Positions 53,943 to 60,987 of a stretch of DNA of 64,000 nt are shown here, in pieces. The DNA lies in contig NZ_CP073748.1 in NCBI RefSeq assembly GCF_024398035.1, positions 2,579,520 to 2,643,519 of the forward strand, read 5' to 3'. Position numbers and translations under genes: made by a program. Below the pieces are notes generated by a model. That model saw only the letters and a program-made list of their open reading frames with translations. It searched no databases and was not told the DNA's origin. Positions within the stretch are counted from its first letter, which is position 1; each line of letters starts with the position of its first letter. Origin of the DNA: Kordiimonas sp. SCSIO 12603 (GTDB lineage Bacteria; Pseudomonadota; Alphaproteobacteria; Sphingomonadales; Kordiimonadaceae).

Positions 53943-53965
53943 AAAAAAAGGGAGCAAAAGCTCCC
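53943..53965 (-). terminator. Intrinsic terminator of dksA (minus strand)
   Basis: GGGAGC / GCTCCC, six pairs, loop TTTT on the minus strand, followed on that strand by a run of seven T (AAAAAAA before it on the plus strand). It lies just after the dksA stop codon. On the plus strand a shorter T-run follows, so it may also back up the flgH terminator. Confidence 0.88.
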
Positions 53966-53989
53966 GTTTTTCTACTCTGTAAAAATCGC

Positions 53990-54421
53990 CTAATCGTCGC
54001 GATGAACTTTTTCTGCCCTTTCATGCGCCTCTTGCGCCTCAAGGGTCATAGTTGCAATCGGACGGGCATCCAGACGACGAAGACTGATTGGATCACCAGT
54101 TACTTCACAGTAACCATATTCACCCTCTTCGATCCGGCGAAGCGCAGAATCAATTTTTGATACCAGCTTCCGCTGACGATCTCTTGTGCGCAGCTCAACT
54201 GACCAATCAGTTTCAGATGAAGCACGATCAGCTATATCTGGCTCACGCAAATTATCTTGCTGTAAATTTTGCAAAGTTTCTGCAGAATCCCGAAGAAGAT
54301 CGTCCTTCCACTCATTTAATTTACGACGGAAGTAAGCGAGCTGGCGCTCATTCATAAACTCTTCGTCCTGAGATGGAATATAATCTTCTGGCAATTCTAT
54401 CATTGTCATTGTTTCGGACAT
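53990..54421 (-). CDS. dksA: DksA/TraR-family RNA polymerase-binding regulator
   Basis: A 143-residue coiled-coil protein that enters the RNA polymerase secondary channel with ppGpp. The coiled coil spans FMNERQLAYFRRKLNEWKDDLLRDSAETL; the acidic tip segment PDIADRASSETDW holds the DxxDxA motif. The zinc-finger region EYGYCEVTGDPISLRRLDARPIATMTLEAQE has one cysteine of four, as in several alphaproteobacterial DksA proteins, so it probably folds without zinc. The ATG at 54421 has GGGGAG before it; an in-frame start at 54445 adds eight residues. Confidence 0.92.
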   Translation of the reverse strand: MSETMTMIELPEDYIPSQDEEFMNERQLAYFRRKLNEWKDDLLRDSAETLQNLQQDNLREPDIADRASSETDWSVELRTRDRQRKLVSKIDSALRRIEEGEYGYCEVTGDPISLRRLDARPIATMTLEAQEAHERAEKVHRDD

Positions 54422-54499
54422 TGTCACTCCCCAACAAACACTCAAACAAAGCCCTTGCCGTTAATTCCCCCAAAGGCTCCGACGTCTATATAATGATTT

Positions 54500-54512
54500 C
54501 AACGGCTCGGCA
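54500..54512 (+). promoter_or_regulatory. Copy 1 of a 13-base element before dksA
   Basis: CAACGGCTCGGCA, identical to the copy at 55047-55059. It lies 79 bases before the dksA start and 70 bases after the fliX stop. See the linked finding: these sites resemble enhancer elements of flagellar sigma-54 promoters, though no sigma-54 promoter is visible for dksA. Confidence 0.4.
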
Positions 54513-54582
54513 CAAGACGTAATAAAATTGTCAATTTTAAGGAGAAGTTTTTAAAGAAAATTTAAGGTGCAAATAGTTGTAT

Positions 54583-55002
54583 TTACACACCAAATTTAGC
54601 AAGTTCCACTTCAGCACGCAATTCAATCTCAGCAAGAATTTCATTGAGACGGCTATCGTCAGTGCTGTTTTTGTGATTCCTTGCCATGTCAGCAAGGCTT
54701 CTAAGATTAGGCATAGAAATCGCTCCCAGAAGAATCCCTTTTCTAACCTCATCCAGAAGATCGAGCATCTCTTCTGCACGAGCTAAACCTTTAGAACGAC
54801 CATTCGTACTATCGGGCACCCCTTGCAATGCCAGGAGGGAATCTAAAGACGCAATAGGACCGGAGCCGCTAACCGACGCCGTTTGTGAAGATGTTTCAGT
54901 ATCTGAAATTTCCGCACTAAAGCTAGCGCCAGATGACCTGCCTTTTGAAGCAGTCTTCTTAATGCCGCTGGATTGAATCTGTCCTGGACCTGAAATTTTC
55001 AT
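54583..55002 (-). CDS. fliX: Flagellar assembly regulator FliX
   Basis: A 139-residue protein with the FliX start MKISGPGQ, a serine-rich stretch, and the conserved C-terminal half SLLALQGVPD and RAEEMLDLLDEVRKGILLGAISMPNLRSLADMARN. In Caulobacter FliX works with the sigma-54 activator FlbD to link basal-body assembly to late flagellar gene expression. It is divergent from flgI, as in Caulobacter. FlbD itself is not in this window. Confidence 0.9.
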   Translation of the reverse strand: MKISGPGQIQSSGIKKTASKGRSSGASFSAEISDTETSSQTASVSGSGPIASLDSLLALQGVPDSTNGRSKGLARAEEMLDLLDEVRKGILLGAISMPNLRSLADMARNHKNSTDDSRLNEILAEIELRAEVELAKFGV

Positions 55003-55046
55003 ACTCTAAATTTAATCCCTAGAAGCTATAGAGGCAACTATTGCTA

Positions 55047-55059
55047 CAACGGCTCGGCA
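55047..55059 (+). promoter_or_regulatory. Copy 2 of the 13-base element, before flgI
   Basis: CAACGGCTCGGCA, 72 bases before the sigma-54 promoter of flgI, a typical enhancer distance. A shorter version (CTCGGCA) lies at 57537-57543, 126 bases before the flagellin promoter. Confidence 0.45.
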
Positions 55060-55131
55060 ACAAATTCCACTTTCTTCCTCAGTTTCGCATGAAAGCCCAT
55101 AATTTTCAATCAGTTAAAGCCAAATAAAAAC

Positions 55132-55147
55132 TGGCACAAATATAGCA
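55132..55147 (+). promoter_or_regulatory. Sigma-54 promoter of flgI
   Basis: TGGCACAAATATAGCA: TGGCAC and a GC element ten bases after the GG. Two positions differ from the RpoN consensus outside the core GG/GC. It lies 58 bases before the flgI ATG. Confidence 0.8.
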
Positions 55148-55205
55148 TTAATCATTGCAAACATGGAAACAGGCAAAAATGCCGACCAAATGCGGATGAA
55201 ATGCA

Positions 55206-56330
55206 ATGAAAAAGACAATGCGATTCTTGAAAGCAGCAGCAAGCGCTATTCTTCTCACAGTTCTGGCGATCCCAGCAACTGCAGCGCCTTCTCGCATCAA
55301 GGATATTGTTTCCATTGAAGGTATCCGGGAAAACCAATTGGTTGGATATGGCTTGGTGGTAGGCCTTAACGGCACAGGTGATACACTTCGTAACTCACCT
55401 TTTACCGAACAGAGTTTAACCGCAATGCTTGAACGCCTTGGCGTTAACGCTAAAGGCACAAACATGCGAGCGGAAAATGTTGCCGCAGTTATGATTACCG
55501 CAGAATTACCTGCCTTCGCTCGTAACGGTACACGCATTGATGTGAATGTAAGTTCACTAGGTGATGCATCTGATCTTAAAGGTGGAACGCTAGTCGCAAC
55601 CGCCCTACTCGCTGCTGATGGTAATGTTTATGCTATGGCACAAGGCGCAGTAGCTGTGGCCGGTTTTAACGTTCAAGGTGAAGCAGCATCTGTTGTACAA
55701 GGTGTTCCAACAAATGGCCGCATCGCTAACGGTGCTATCGTTGAGCGCGAAATTGATTTTGAAATGTCTGATCTGAAATCAGTGAAACTCTCACTGCACA
55801 ATCCTGATCTTACAACCGCACGCCGTATTGCAGCAGCTATCAACAACCACCTTCAGGTTGGTATTGCCCGCCCATTAGATCCATCAACTGTACTTTTGGA
55901 CCGTCCGATCGGCTTCCGTCTTACGACTGTTGATCTTCTTACAAATATTGAAAACCTGACAGTTGAGCCTGAACAACGTGCTCGTGTTCTTATTGATGAA
56001 CGTACTGGTATTATTGTAATCGGTTCTGAGGTTCGCATTAATCCATTAGCGATTGCTCAGGGTAACCTGACTATCAGTATCACTGAAGAACCTCAGGTAT
56101 CTCAGCCTGGCGCATTTGCAGAAGGCGGTACAACAGAAACTGTTCCGCGTACTGGTATTGAAGTAACTGAATCTGGGACAGAAAAGTTAACCCTGCTTCC
56201 ACCTACAGTAACTCTTAAAGAATTAGTGGATGGCCTGAATGCTCTTGGTGTTGGTCCTCGCGATATGATTTCAATCCTGCAGGCGATTAAAGCCGCCGGT
56301 GCGATGCAAGCTGATATTGAGGTGATGTAA
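55206..56330 (+). CDS. flgI: Flagellar P-ring protein FlgI
   Basis: Periplasmic P-ring subunit, 374 residues. The signal peptide covers residues 5-27, ending ATAA; then APSRIKDIVSIEGIRENQLVGYGLVVGLNGTGDTLRNSPFTEQSL and the C-terminal GLNALGVGPRDMISILQAIKAAGAMQADIEVM, both textbook FlgI. FlgA, encoded in the previous operon, helps its assembly. Stop and next start overlap (TAATG). Ribosome site is weak. Confidence 0.97.
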   Translation: MKKTMRFLKAAASAILLTVLAIPATAAPSRIKDIVSIEGIRENQLVGYGLVVGLNGTGDTLRNSPFTEQSLTAMLERLGVNAKGTNMRAENVAAVMITAELPAFARNGTRIDVNVSSLGDASDLKGGTLVATALLAADGNVYAMAQGAVAVAGFNVQGEAASVVQGVPTNGRIANGAIVEREIDFEMSDLKSVKLSLHNPDLTTARRIAAAINNHLQVGIARPLDPSTVLLDRPIGFRLTTVDLLTNIENLTVEPEQRARVLIDERTGIIVIGSEVRINPLAIAQGNLTISITEEPQVSQPGAFAEGGTTETVPRTGIEVTESGTEKLTLLPPTVTLKELVDGLNALGVGPRDMISILQAIKAAGAMQADIEVM

Positions 56331-56671
56331 TGCAAGTTCAAGCCTTTGATATTGGTCAGACCCAAGCTCAGATATTTGGCGCTCAATCTAAAGCAGCGAC
56401 GGATAAGCTAAATGCGCTGGCGAACAGCGTTCCTGCAAACGAAAAGCAACTACGTAAAACAGCAGAAGATTTTGAAGCTGTCTTTCTTGGGCAAATGCTA
56501 AAGCCGATGTTTGAGACCATTGAGTCAGATGGCTTCTTTAGCGGAGGCCATGCAGAAGAAGTTTACCGCGGTATGATGGTTGAAGAAGTAGGTAAATCTA
56601 TTTCAAAAGCTGGCGGTGTCGGTATTGCTGAATCGGTTTATCAAGAACTATTAAAACTACAGCAGGTGTAA
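56330..56671 (+). CDS. Rod-binding protein (FlgJ N-terminal domain type; CheL-like)
   Basis: A 113-residue protein holding only the rod-capping domain of FlgJ (LRKTAEDFEAVFLGQMLKPMFETIESDGFFSGGHAEEVYRGMMVEEVGKSISKAGGVGIAESVYQELLKLQ). The muramidase half found in enterobacterial FlgJ is absent, as usual in Alphaproteobacteria where the gene is called cheL. The wall-cutting enzyme must be a separate protein. Overlaps flgI by one base. Confidence 0.9.
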   Translation: MQVQAFDIGQTQAQIFGAQSKAATDKLNALANSVPANEKQLRKTAEDFEAVFLGQMLKPMFETIESDGFFSGGHAEEVYRGMMVEEVGKSISKAGGVGIAESVYQELLKLQQV

Positions 56672-56673
56672 GT

Positions 56674-57156
56674 ATGCCTCTTGATACTATGCCAATGGAA
56701 CCAAAAGCCGAAGCCGGCACTCCTATGCTCACAGGGCATGGGGCCAAACTAGTAAAAATCACCATTGCACTAACTGACCTAATCAAACAGGAAACTGAGC
56801 TACTAAAGCAGCGCCTAGCACGCGAAGCTCAAAAGCTTCACGGTCAAAAAAACCGATTAATGGCTGAGTACCGAGAAACTCTCAATCATCTTCAGGTGAA
56901 TGAAAAATTACTTGGCCCTAAAAATTCGCCAGCACGCCAGTATATCCGGAAAATCACTGATAAATTCAGGGAAGTTCTTCGAGATCATGCACGAATTGTC
57001 CTCAGGCTGAAATCCGTTGCTGAAGGCATTATCAAAAGTGTTGGCGAGGAAGTTGTTAAGAAAAACAGACCTGTTGTCGGATACGGCAAAAATGCCGCAT
57101 TTAAAACGCCTGCACAAATGCAGCCCACCTCCTTGCAGCTTAACCAGGTAATTTAA
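56674..57156 (+). CDS. FlbY/FlgN-like flagellar protein
   Basis: A 160-residue mostly helical protein, with TDLIKQETELLKQRLAREAQKL and YIRKITDKFREVLRDHARIVLRLKSVAEGIIKSVG. The pattern resembles the FlgN chaperone for hook-associated proteins. Its place after flgI and the rod-binding gene matches flbY of Caulobacter. Two bases after the previous stop; its own stop overlaps the next ATG by one base. Confidence 0.75.
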   Translation: MPLDTMPMEPKAEAGTPMLTGHGAKLVKITIALTDLIKQETELLKQRLAREAQKLHGQKNRLMAEYRETLNHLQVNEKLLGPKNSPARQYIRKITDKFREVLRDHARIVLRLKSVAEGIIKSVGEEVVKKNRPVVGYGKNAAFKTPAQMQPTSLQLNQVI

Positions 57157-57494
57157 TGGTTGTCCCCCCCATAACTGTTGAACAAGTTGTTCAACAGTTT
57201 TTGGATAACACCAATAAACCAGCGCCTAATTTACCTCAGCAACCGCAGCCCCCCCGCTCCTTTGGTGAAGAAGTCATGCGTCATATGAGTGGTGGTAGCA
57301 GTGGCTCTGTAACAGCCCAACAAAATTTTATCATCTCTCAATCCAGCAGGCCACAGTCCTTCATACCATTCACTGGAGACGGTTCTGCTATGGGCACTTC
57401 TGGTAGCTCAACTCCTGCACGTAAACCAAACAAACACAAAAAAGCGACTGCCGCTTATTCTTCTGCGCCTCAAGGGTTCACTAGTAAAAAATAA
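57156..57494 (+). CDS. Unknown protein at the end of the flgI operon
   Basis: A 112-residue protein I do not recognise. It has no hydrophobic segment; a short helical N-terminus (VEQVVQQFLDNTNK), a proline/glutamine stretch, RSFGEEVMRHMSGG, then a serine/glycine/lysine-rich low-complexity tail (PARKPNKHKKATAAYSS). The overlapping TAATG with flbY and no gap suggest co-translation. It could be a small secreted regulator or an anti-sigma-like protein, but there is no motif support for either. Confidence 0.5.
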   Translation: MVVPPITVEQVVQQFLDNTNKPAPNLPQQPQPPRSFGEEVMRHMSGGSSGSVTAQQNFIISQSSRPQSFIPFTGDGSAMGTSGSSTPARKPNKHKKATAAYSSAPQGFTSKK

Positions 57495-57669
57495 TCTTGT
57501 GAAATGGGTTATTATTGCAGGTCAAACAAGCACCCACTCGGCACAAAGTGCATTTTTTTCCAGAAAACAAAATTAAAACAGAATGAATCTTTTTCCTGAT
57601 TTTATAGGCATATTTTTCAAAGATTATATTTTTTTCATATATATCAACAACTTAATGTAAAATAAAAGT

Positions 57670-57685
57670 TGGCACACCCTTTGCT
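57670..57685 (+). promoter_or_regulatory. Sigma-54 promoter of the flagellin gene
   Basis: TGGCACACCCTTTGCT, matching the RpoN consensus TGGCACGNNNNTTGCW at all but one position, with exact GG-N10-GC spacing. It sits 59 bases before the flagellin start. Together with the flgF and flgI promoters it shows that middle and late flagellar genes here use RpoN. Confidence 0.92.
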
Positions 57686-57700
57686 TATTAATGATCGAAA

Positions 57701-57712
57701 GCCGAGAACGGC
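57701..57712 (+). other. Small hairpin in the flagellin 5' leader
   Basis: GCCG-AGAA-CGGC, four G-C pairs and a four-base loop, inside the transcribed leader of the flagellin mRNA and 32 bases before the start codon. Leader structures of this kind are bound by FlbT in Caulobacter flagellin mRNA; here this is only a resemblance. Confidence 0.35.
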
Positions 57713-57744
57713 ATGTAGAAACGTCATGAATAAGGAGAGGTTAA

Positions 57745-58575
57745 ATGGCCTTTTCAATTAATGTAAACGCTGGTGCACTAAGCGCCCTTCGTAATCTTTC
57801 AGACACAAATAATGAGCTGAATACAACACAGACACGTATTAACACTGGTCTGGAAGTTTCTTCCGCCAGAGACAATGCAGCGGTTTTCTCTATCGCGCAA
57901 AAGTTGCGAGGCGATCTGCGTGGCCTAAGTGCTGTAGACCAATCTTTAGACCGCGGTATTTCAGCAACCGACGTAGCGTTAGCTGCAGCCACAGCGATTT
58001 CTGACCTTCTTCTAGAACTCAAGGAAAAAGCTGTAGCCGCCTCTGACCAAGGCCTTGACACATCAAGCCGTAACGCTCTTGCAGAGGACTTTCAGGCTCT
58101 TAGGGACCAAATTACTTCTATTACAGCTAACGCTGAATTTAATGGTACAAACCTTATTGATAGTGGCTCAGATGCCATCGTCGCTATTACCAATTCTGAT
58201 GCTACTCAAACTCTTTCAGTAGCGCACGAAAACCTAACACTAGGTTCTTCCAATATCGTTATCACAGCAACACAAGGCATCTCCACGCAAACGACTGCCG
58301 CTGACGCTGTAACAGATATTAACCAAGCTATTGATAACCTAAACGCTGTTCTTACTCGCCTAGGCTCAGGTGCAACTGCTCTTGAACAAAGCCGCGACTT
58401 TAATGCACGTCTTTCTGATGTAATTGAAGTTGGTATCGGTAACTTGGTTGATGCGGATCTAGCGACTGAAAGTGCTAATTTGCAGGCCCTACAGGTACGC
58501 CAGCAGCTTGGTATTCAGGCGCTATCGATCGCCAACCAGTCTCCTCAGCAGATTCTATCCCTATTCCAGGGGTAA
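57745..58575 (+). CDS. Flagellin
   Basis: Filament protein of 276 residues, in the size range of Caulobacter flagellins. The N-terminal D0/D1 part is MAFSINVNAGALSALRNLSDTNNELNTTQTRINTGLEVSSARDNAAVFSIAQKLR; the C-terminal part is DADLATESANLQALQVRQQLGIQALSIANQSPQQILSLFQ. The middle is short and rich in Ser and Thr, which are usual O-glycosylation sites for the sugar genes that follow. AGGAGAGG precedes the ATG. Driven by the sigma-54 promoter at 57670. Confidence 0.96.
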   Translation: MAFSINVNAGALSALRNLSDTNNELNTTQTRINTGLEVSSARDNAAVFSIAQKLRGDLRGLSAVDQSLDRGISATDVALAAATAISDLLLELKEKAVAASDQGLDTSSRNALAEDFQALRDQITSITANAEFNGTNLIDSGSDAIVAITNSDATQTLSVAHENLTLGSSNIVITATQGISTQTTAADAVTDINQAIDNLNAVLTRLGSGATALEQSRDFNARLSDVIEVGIGNLVDADLATESANLQALQVRQQLGIQALSIANQSPQQILSLFQG

Positions 58576-58606
58576 GAAACACCTACTTCATGACGTTTTC
58601 CTTAAG

Positions 58607-58638
58607 CACCTCAGTCAAAAATTGGCTGAGGTGTTTTT
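58607..58638 (+). terminator. Intrinsic terminator after flagellin
   Basis: CACCTCAGTCA / TGGCTGAGGTG, an 11-pair stem with one G-U pair, loop AAAAT, followed by TTTTT. It lies between the convergent flagellin and pseC genes. Confidence 0.93.
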
Positions 58639-58680
58639 GTTATCAACATATTTTAAGAAATATTTTGCAAATTAACGCTA

Positions 58681-59874
58681 TTAGCTCATCAATACTTCAT
58701 TCAGAGCTTCCACAACTCTCTTGATGTCAGCTTCTTCCATTTGGGGGAACAATGGCAGGCTTAAACTCTTTGAGTAATATTCTTCGCCACCCGGCAGATT
58801 TTGCACACCATATTTTTTGCGATAATATGGCTGAGATGAAACAGGGATATAATGTACTTGTGTACCAATCCCCATACCTGAAAGCTTCTTCATCATAGTT
58901 GCTCTAGATACGCCAACAGCTTCAAAATCAATTTGCACAGCATAAAGATGCCAAGCCGACAAGCAATCTCCTGACTTCCGGTTAGACTTGATCAGGTTTC
59001 CTAAAGGCTTCAAAGCATCATCATAACATAATGCTAGTTTGCGGCGCTTTCCTACAAAACTGTCTAACTTCTTCAACTGTGAAAGCCCCAAAGCACACTG
59101 CATATCAGTTGCGCGGTAATTGTAACCGAGCTGATGCATTTCATAATACCAAGGATTAGCCTGCCCCGATGTATCCATAGCCATTTCATCATGAAGAAAA
59201 CTCTCTTCATTGCGGTGCATATCGTGGCTGCGCATCAACCGCATTTTTTCTGCAGCTTCAGGATCATTGGTGGTGACAACACCCCCCTCTCCCATTGCAA
59301 TTGATTTTACAGGGTGCAGCGAATAACATCCGAAATCTTCAAACTGCCCATCCCCCGGTTTTCCACCGCCGATATATTCTGCCCCCAAAGCGTGACAGCA
59401 GTCTGTTATAACTTTTATGCCGAGCTTTTTAGCATAAGTGTTAATTTCAGCCATTTGTTCCGAATGCCCAGTGAGATGTACTGGCATTACAGCCTTCACG
59501 GAACCATTTGCATCTGCAATAGCATCCTTGAAATTATCAAGCGTCATTAGTCCTGTTTCAGGGTTAACATCGGCAAAAGCTACTTGGGCGCCAACCATTT
59601 CAACCACATTCGCTGTAGACAGAAATGTAATTGCAGGCACAACAACAACATCTCCAGGTCCAATTCCAGCAACGATAACGGCAAGATGCAAAGCTGTTGT
59701 ACCATTTGACACAACAACAGCTTCCTTAACACCGATATGAGAGGCAAATGCCTTTTCGAATTCAGCAGCTTTTGGACCTGCAGTCAGCAGGCCATTTCTC
59801 ATAACATCGACAACTGCTTCGATATCATCTTCTTCGATAGTATGCCGTCCATAAGGAAGGAAATTAGCGGCCAT
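58681..59874 (-). CDS. pseC: UDP-4-keto-hexosamine aminotransferase (PseC-like, DegT family)
   Basis: PLP-dependent sugar aminotransferase, 397 residues. SNGTTALHLAV binds PLP phosphate, VITDCCHALGAEY holds the Asp that contacts the pyridine ring, and SLHPVKSIAMGEGGVV carries the PLP lysine. The start FLPYGRHTIEEDDIEAVVDVMRNGLLTAGP is typical of PseC. It should aminate the product of PseB in the pseudaminic acid pathway used for flagellin glycosylation. Other DegT enzymes of the same family are possible, so the exact sugar is inferred from its neighbour. Confidence 0.87.
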   Translation of the reverse strand: MAANFLPYGRHTIEEDDIEAVVDVMRNGLLTAGPKAAEFEKAFASHIGVKEAVVVSNGTTALHLAVIVAGIGPGDVVVVPAITFLSTANVVEMVGAQVAFADVNPETGLMTLDNFKDAIADANGSVKAVMPVHLTGHSEQMAEINTYAKKLGIKVITDCCHALGAEYIGGGKPGDGQFEDFGCYSLHPVKSIAMGEGGVVTTNDPEAAEKMRLMRSHDMHRNEESFLHDEMAMDTSGQANPWYYEMHQLGYNYRATDMQCALGLSQLKKLDSFVGKRRKLALCYDDALKPLGNLIKSNRKSGDCLSAWHLYAVQIDFEAVGVSRATMMKKLSGMGIGTQVHYIPVSSQPYYRKKYGVQNLPGGEEYYSKSLSLPLFPQMEEADIKRVVEALNEVLMS

Positions 59875-59879
59875 TCTTT

Positions 59880-60914
59880 TTACCCATCAGGCGAGAGTGT
59901 TTTAAGGATATTCCTTAATTCTTCAACACTTAACCACGTATCGTTTTTATCACTGGAGTATTCAAACCCTTCAGGCATTGCGGGATGCCCCTCATCAGCA
60001 AAACTATCACGATCCCAAAAGTTCCATTCAGGTTCAATAATATAGCGATCACCATAATCAACGGTATTTGGCGCATTATGTTCAGTAATCATAATTTCAT
60101 GGAGTTTTTCACCAGGACGAATACCAACATGTTTCATTGGTATTCCTGGTGCCATCGCCTCAATGAGATCGGGCAACCGCATCGATGGAATTTTAGGCAC
60201 GAATATTTCGCCCCCACGCATTATGTGTGCACATGACAGGGTAAAAGAAACCGCCTGTTCCAACGTTACCCAAAAACGTGTCATGCGTTCATCAGTAACC
60301 GGAAGTTCTGTTGCACCATCCTTAATCAAATCTCTAAAGAATGGGATTACACTCCCCCTAGACCCAAGGACATTGCCGTACCGGACCACCGAAAACCGTG
60401 TCCCTGTTCCTGAAGCCAAAGCATTGGCTGCGACAAATATTTTATCAGAAGCAAGTTTACTGGCTCCGTATAAATTGATTGGGTTCACGGCCTTGTCCGT
60501 AGAAAGAGCCACCACTTTTTTCACACCAGCTTCAATCGATGCCTGTACAATGTTTTCTGCACCGATGACATTGGTTCTAATGCATTCGAATGGATTATAC
60601 TCTGCCAAAGGAACTTGTTTTTGAGCAGCAGCGTGAATAACCAAATCCACTCCACGCAAAGCCATCTTCAAGCGGTCTCTATCTCTAACATCTCCGATAA
60701 AGAAACGAACACGCTTTCTATGTTCTTCTGGTAGGCTGTTTTGAGTTACAAAATGATTATATTCGCCACGAGCAAAAATTATTACCCTCCGAGGGGTATA
60801 ATCTGTAAGTAACCGGTTGAGCAGCATGGTACCAAATGACCCTGTCCCACCTGTAATAAGAATAGATTTATTGTTCAGATCCAGCCCGGAGCAATCAAAA
60901 TCGGTCAGCGCCAC
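59880..60914 (-). CDS. pseB: UDP-N-acetylglucosamine 4,6-dehydratase (inverting), PseB-like
   Basis: A 344-residue SDR enzyme. NAD site GGTGSFGTML, the STDKAVNPINLYGASKLASDKIF segment with the active-site residues T-D-K and Y-x-x-x-K, and RYGNVLGSRGSVIPFF follow the PseB/FlaA1 form. It makes the 4-keto sugar that PseC aminates. The gene ends five bases before pseC starts. In many Alphaproteobacteria this pair begins the biosynthesis of a nonulosonic acid that decorates flagellin. Confidence 0.92.
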   Translation of the reverse strand: MALTDFDCSGLDLNNKSILITGGTGSFGTMLLNRLLTDYTPRRVIIFARGEYNHFVTQNSLPEEHRKRVRFFIGDVRDRDRLKMALRGVDLVIHAAAQKQVPLAEYNPFECIRTNVIGAENIVQASIEAGVKKVVALSTDKAVNPINLYGASKLASDKIFVAANALASGTGTRFSVVRYGNVLGSRGSVIPFFRDLIKDGATELPVTDERMTRFWVTLEQAVSFTLSCAHIMRGGEIFVPKIPSMRLPDLIEAMAPGIPMKHVGIRPGEKLHEIMITEHNAPNTVDYGDRYIIEPEWNFWDRDSFADEGHPAMPEGFEYSSDKNDTWLSVEELRNILKTLSPDG

Positions 60915-60987
60915 AGTCGCTTCTCCCCAAAATCACTTTTCATGCCATCAGCCTAGCACTTGTAAGGGAAGCTTAAAAGCCTTCTTT

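Noticed and set aside
53990-54421. Loss of zinc-finger cysteines in DksA as a sign of a defective gene
   Set aside because: DksA proteins of several Alphaproteobacteria have one or few of these cysteines; the acidic tip and coiled coil are intact.
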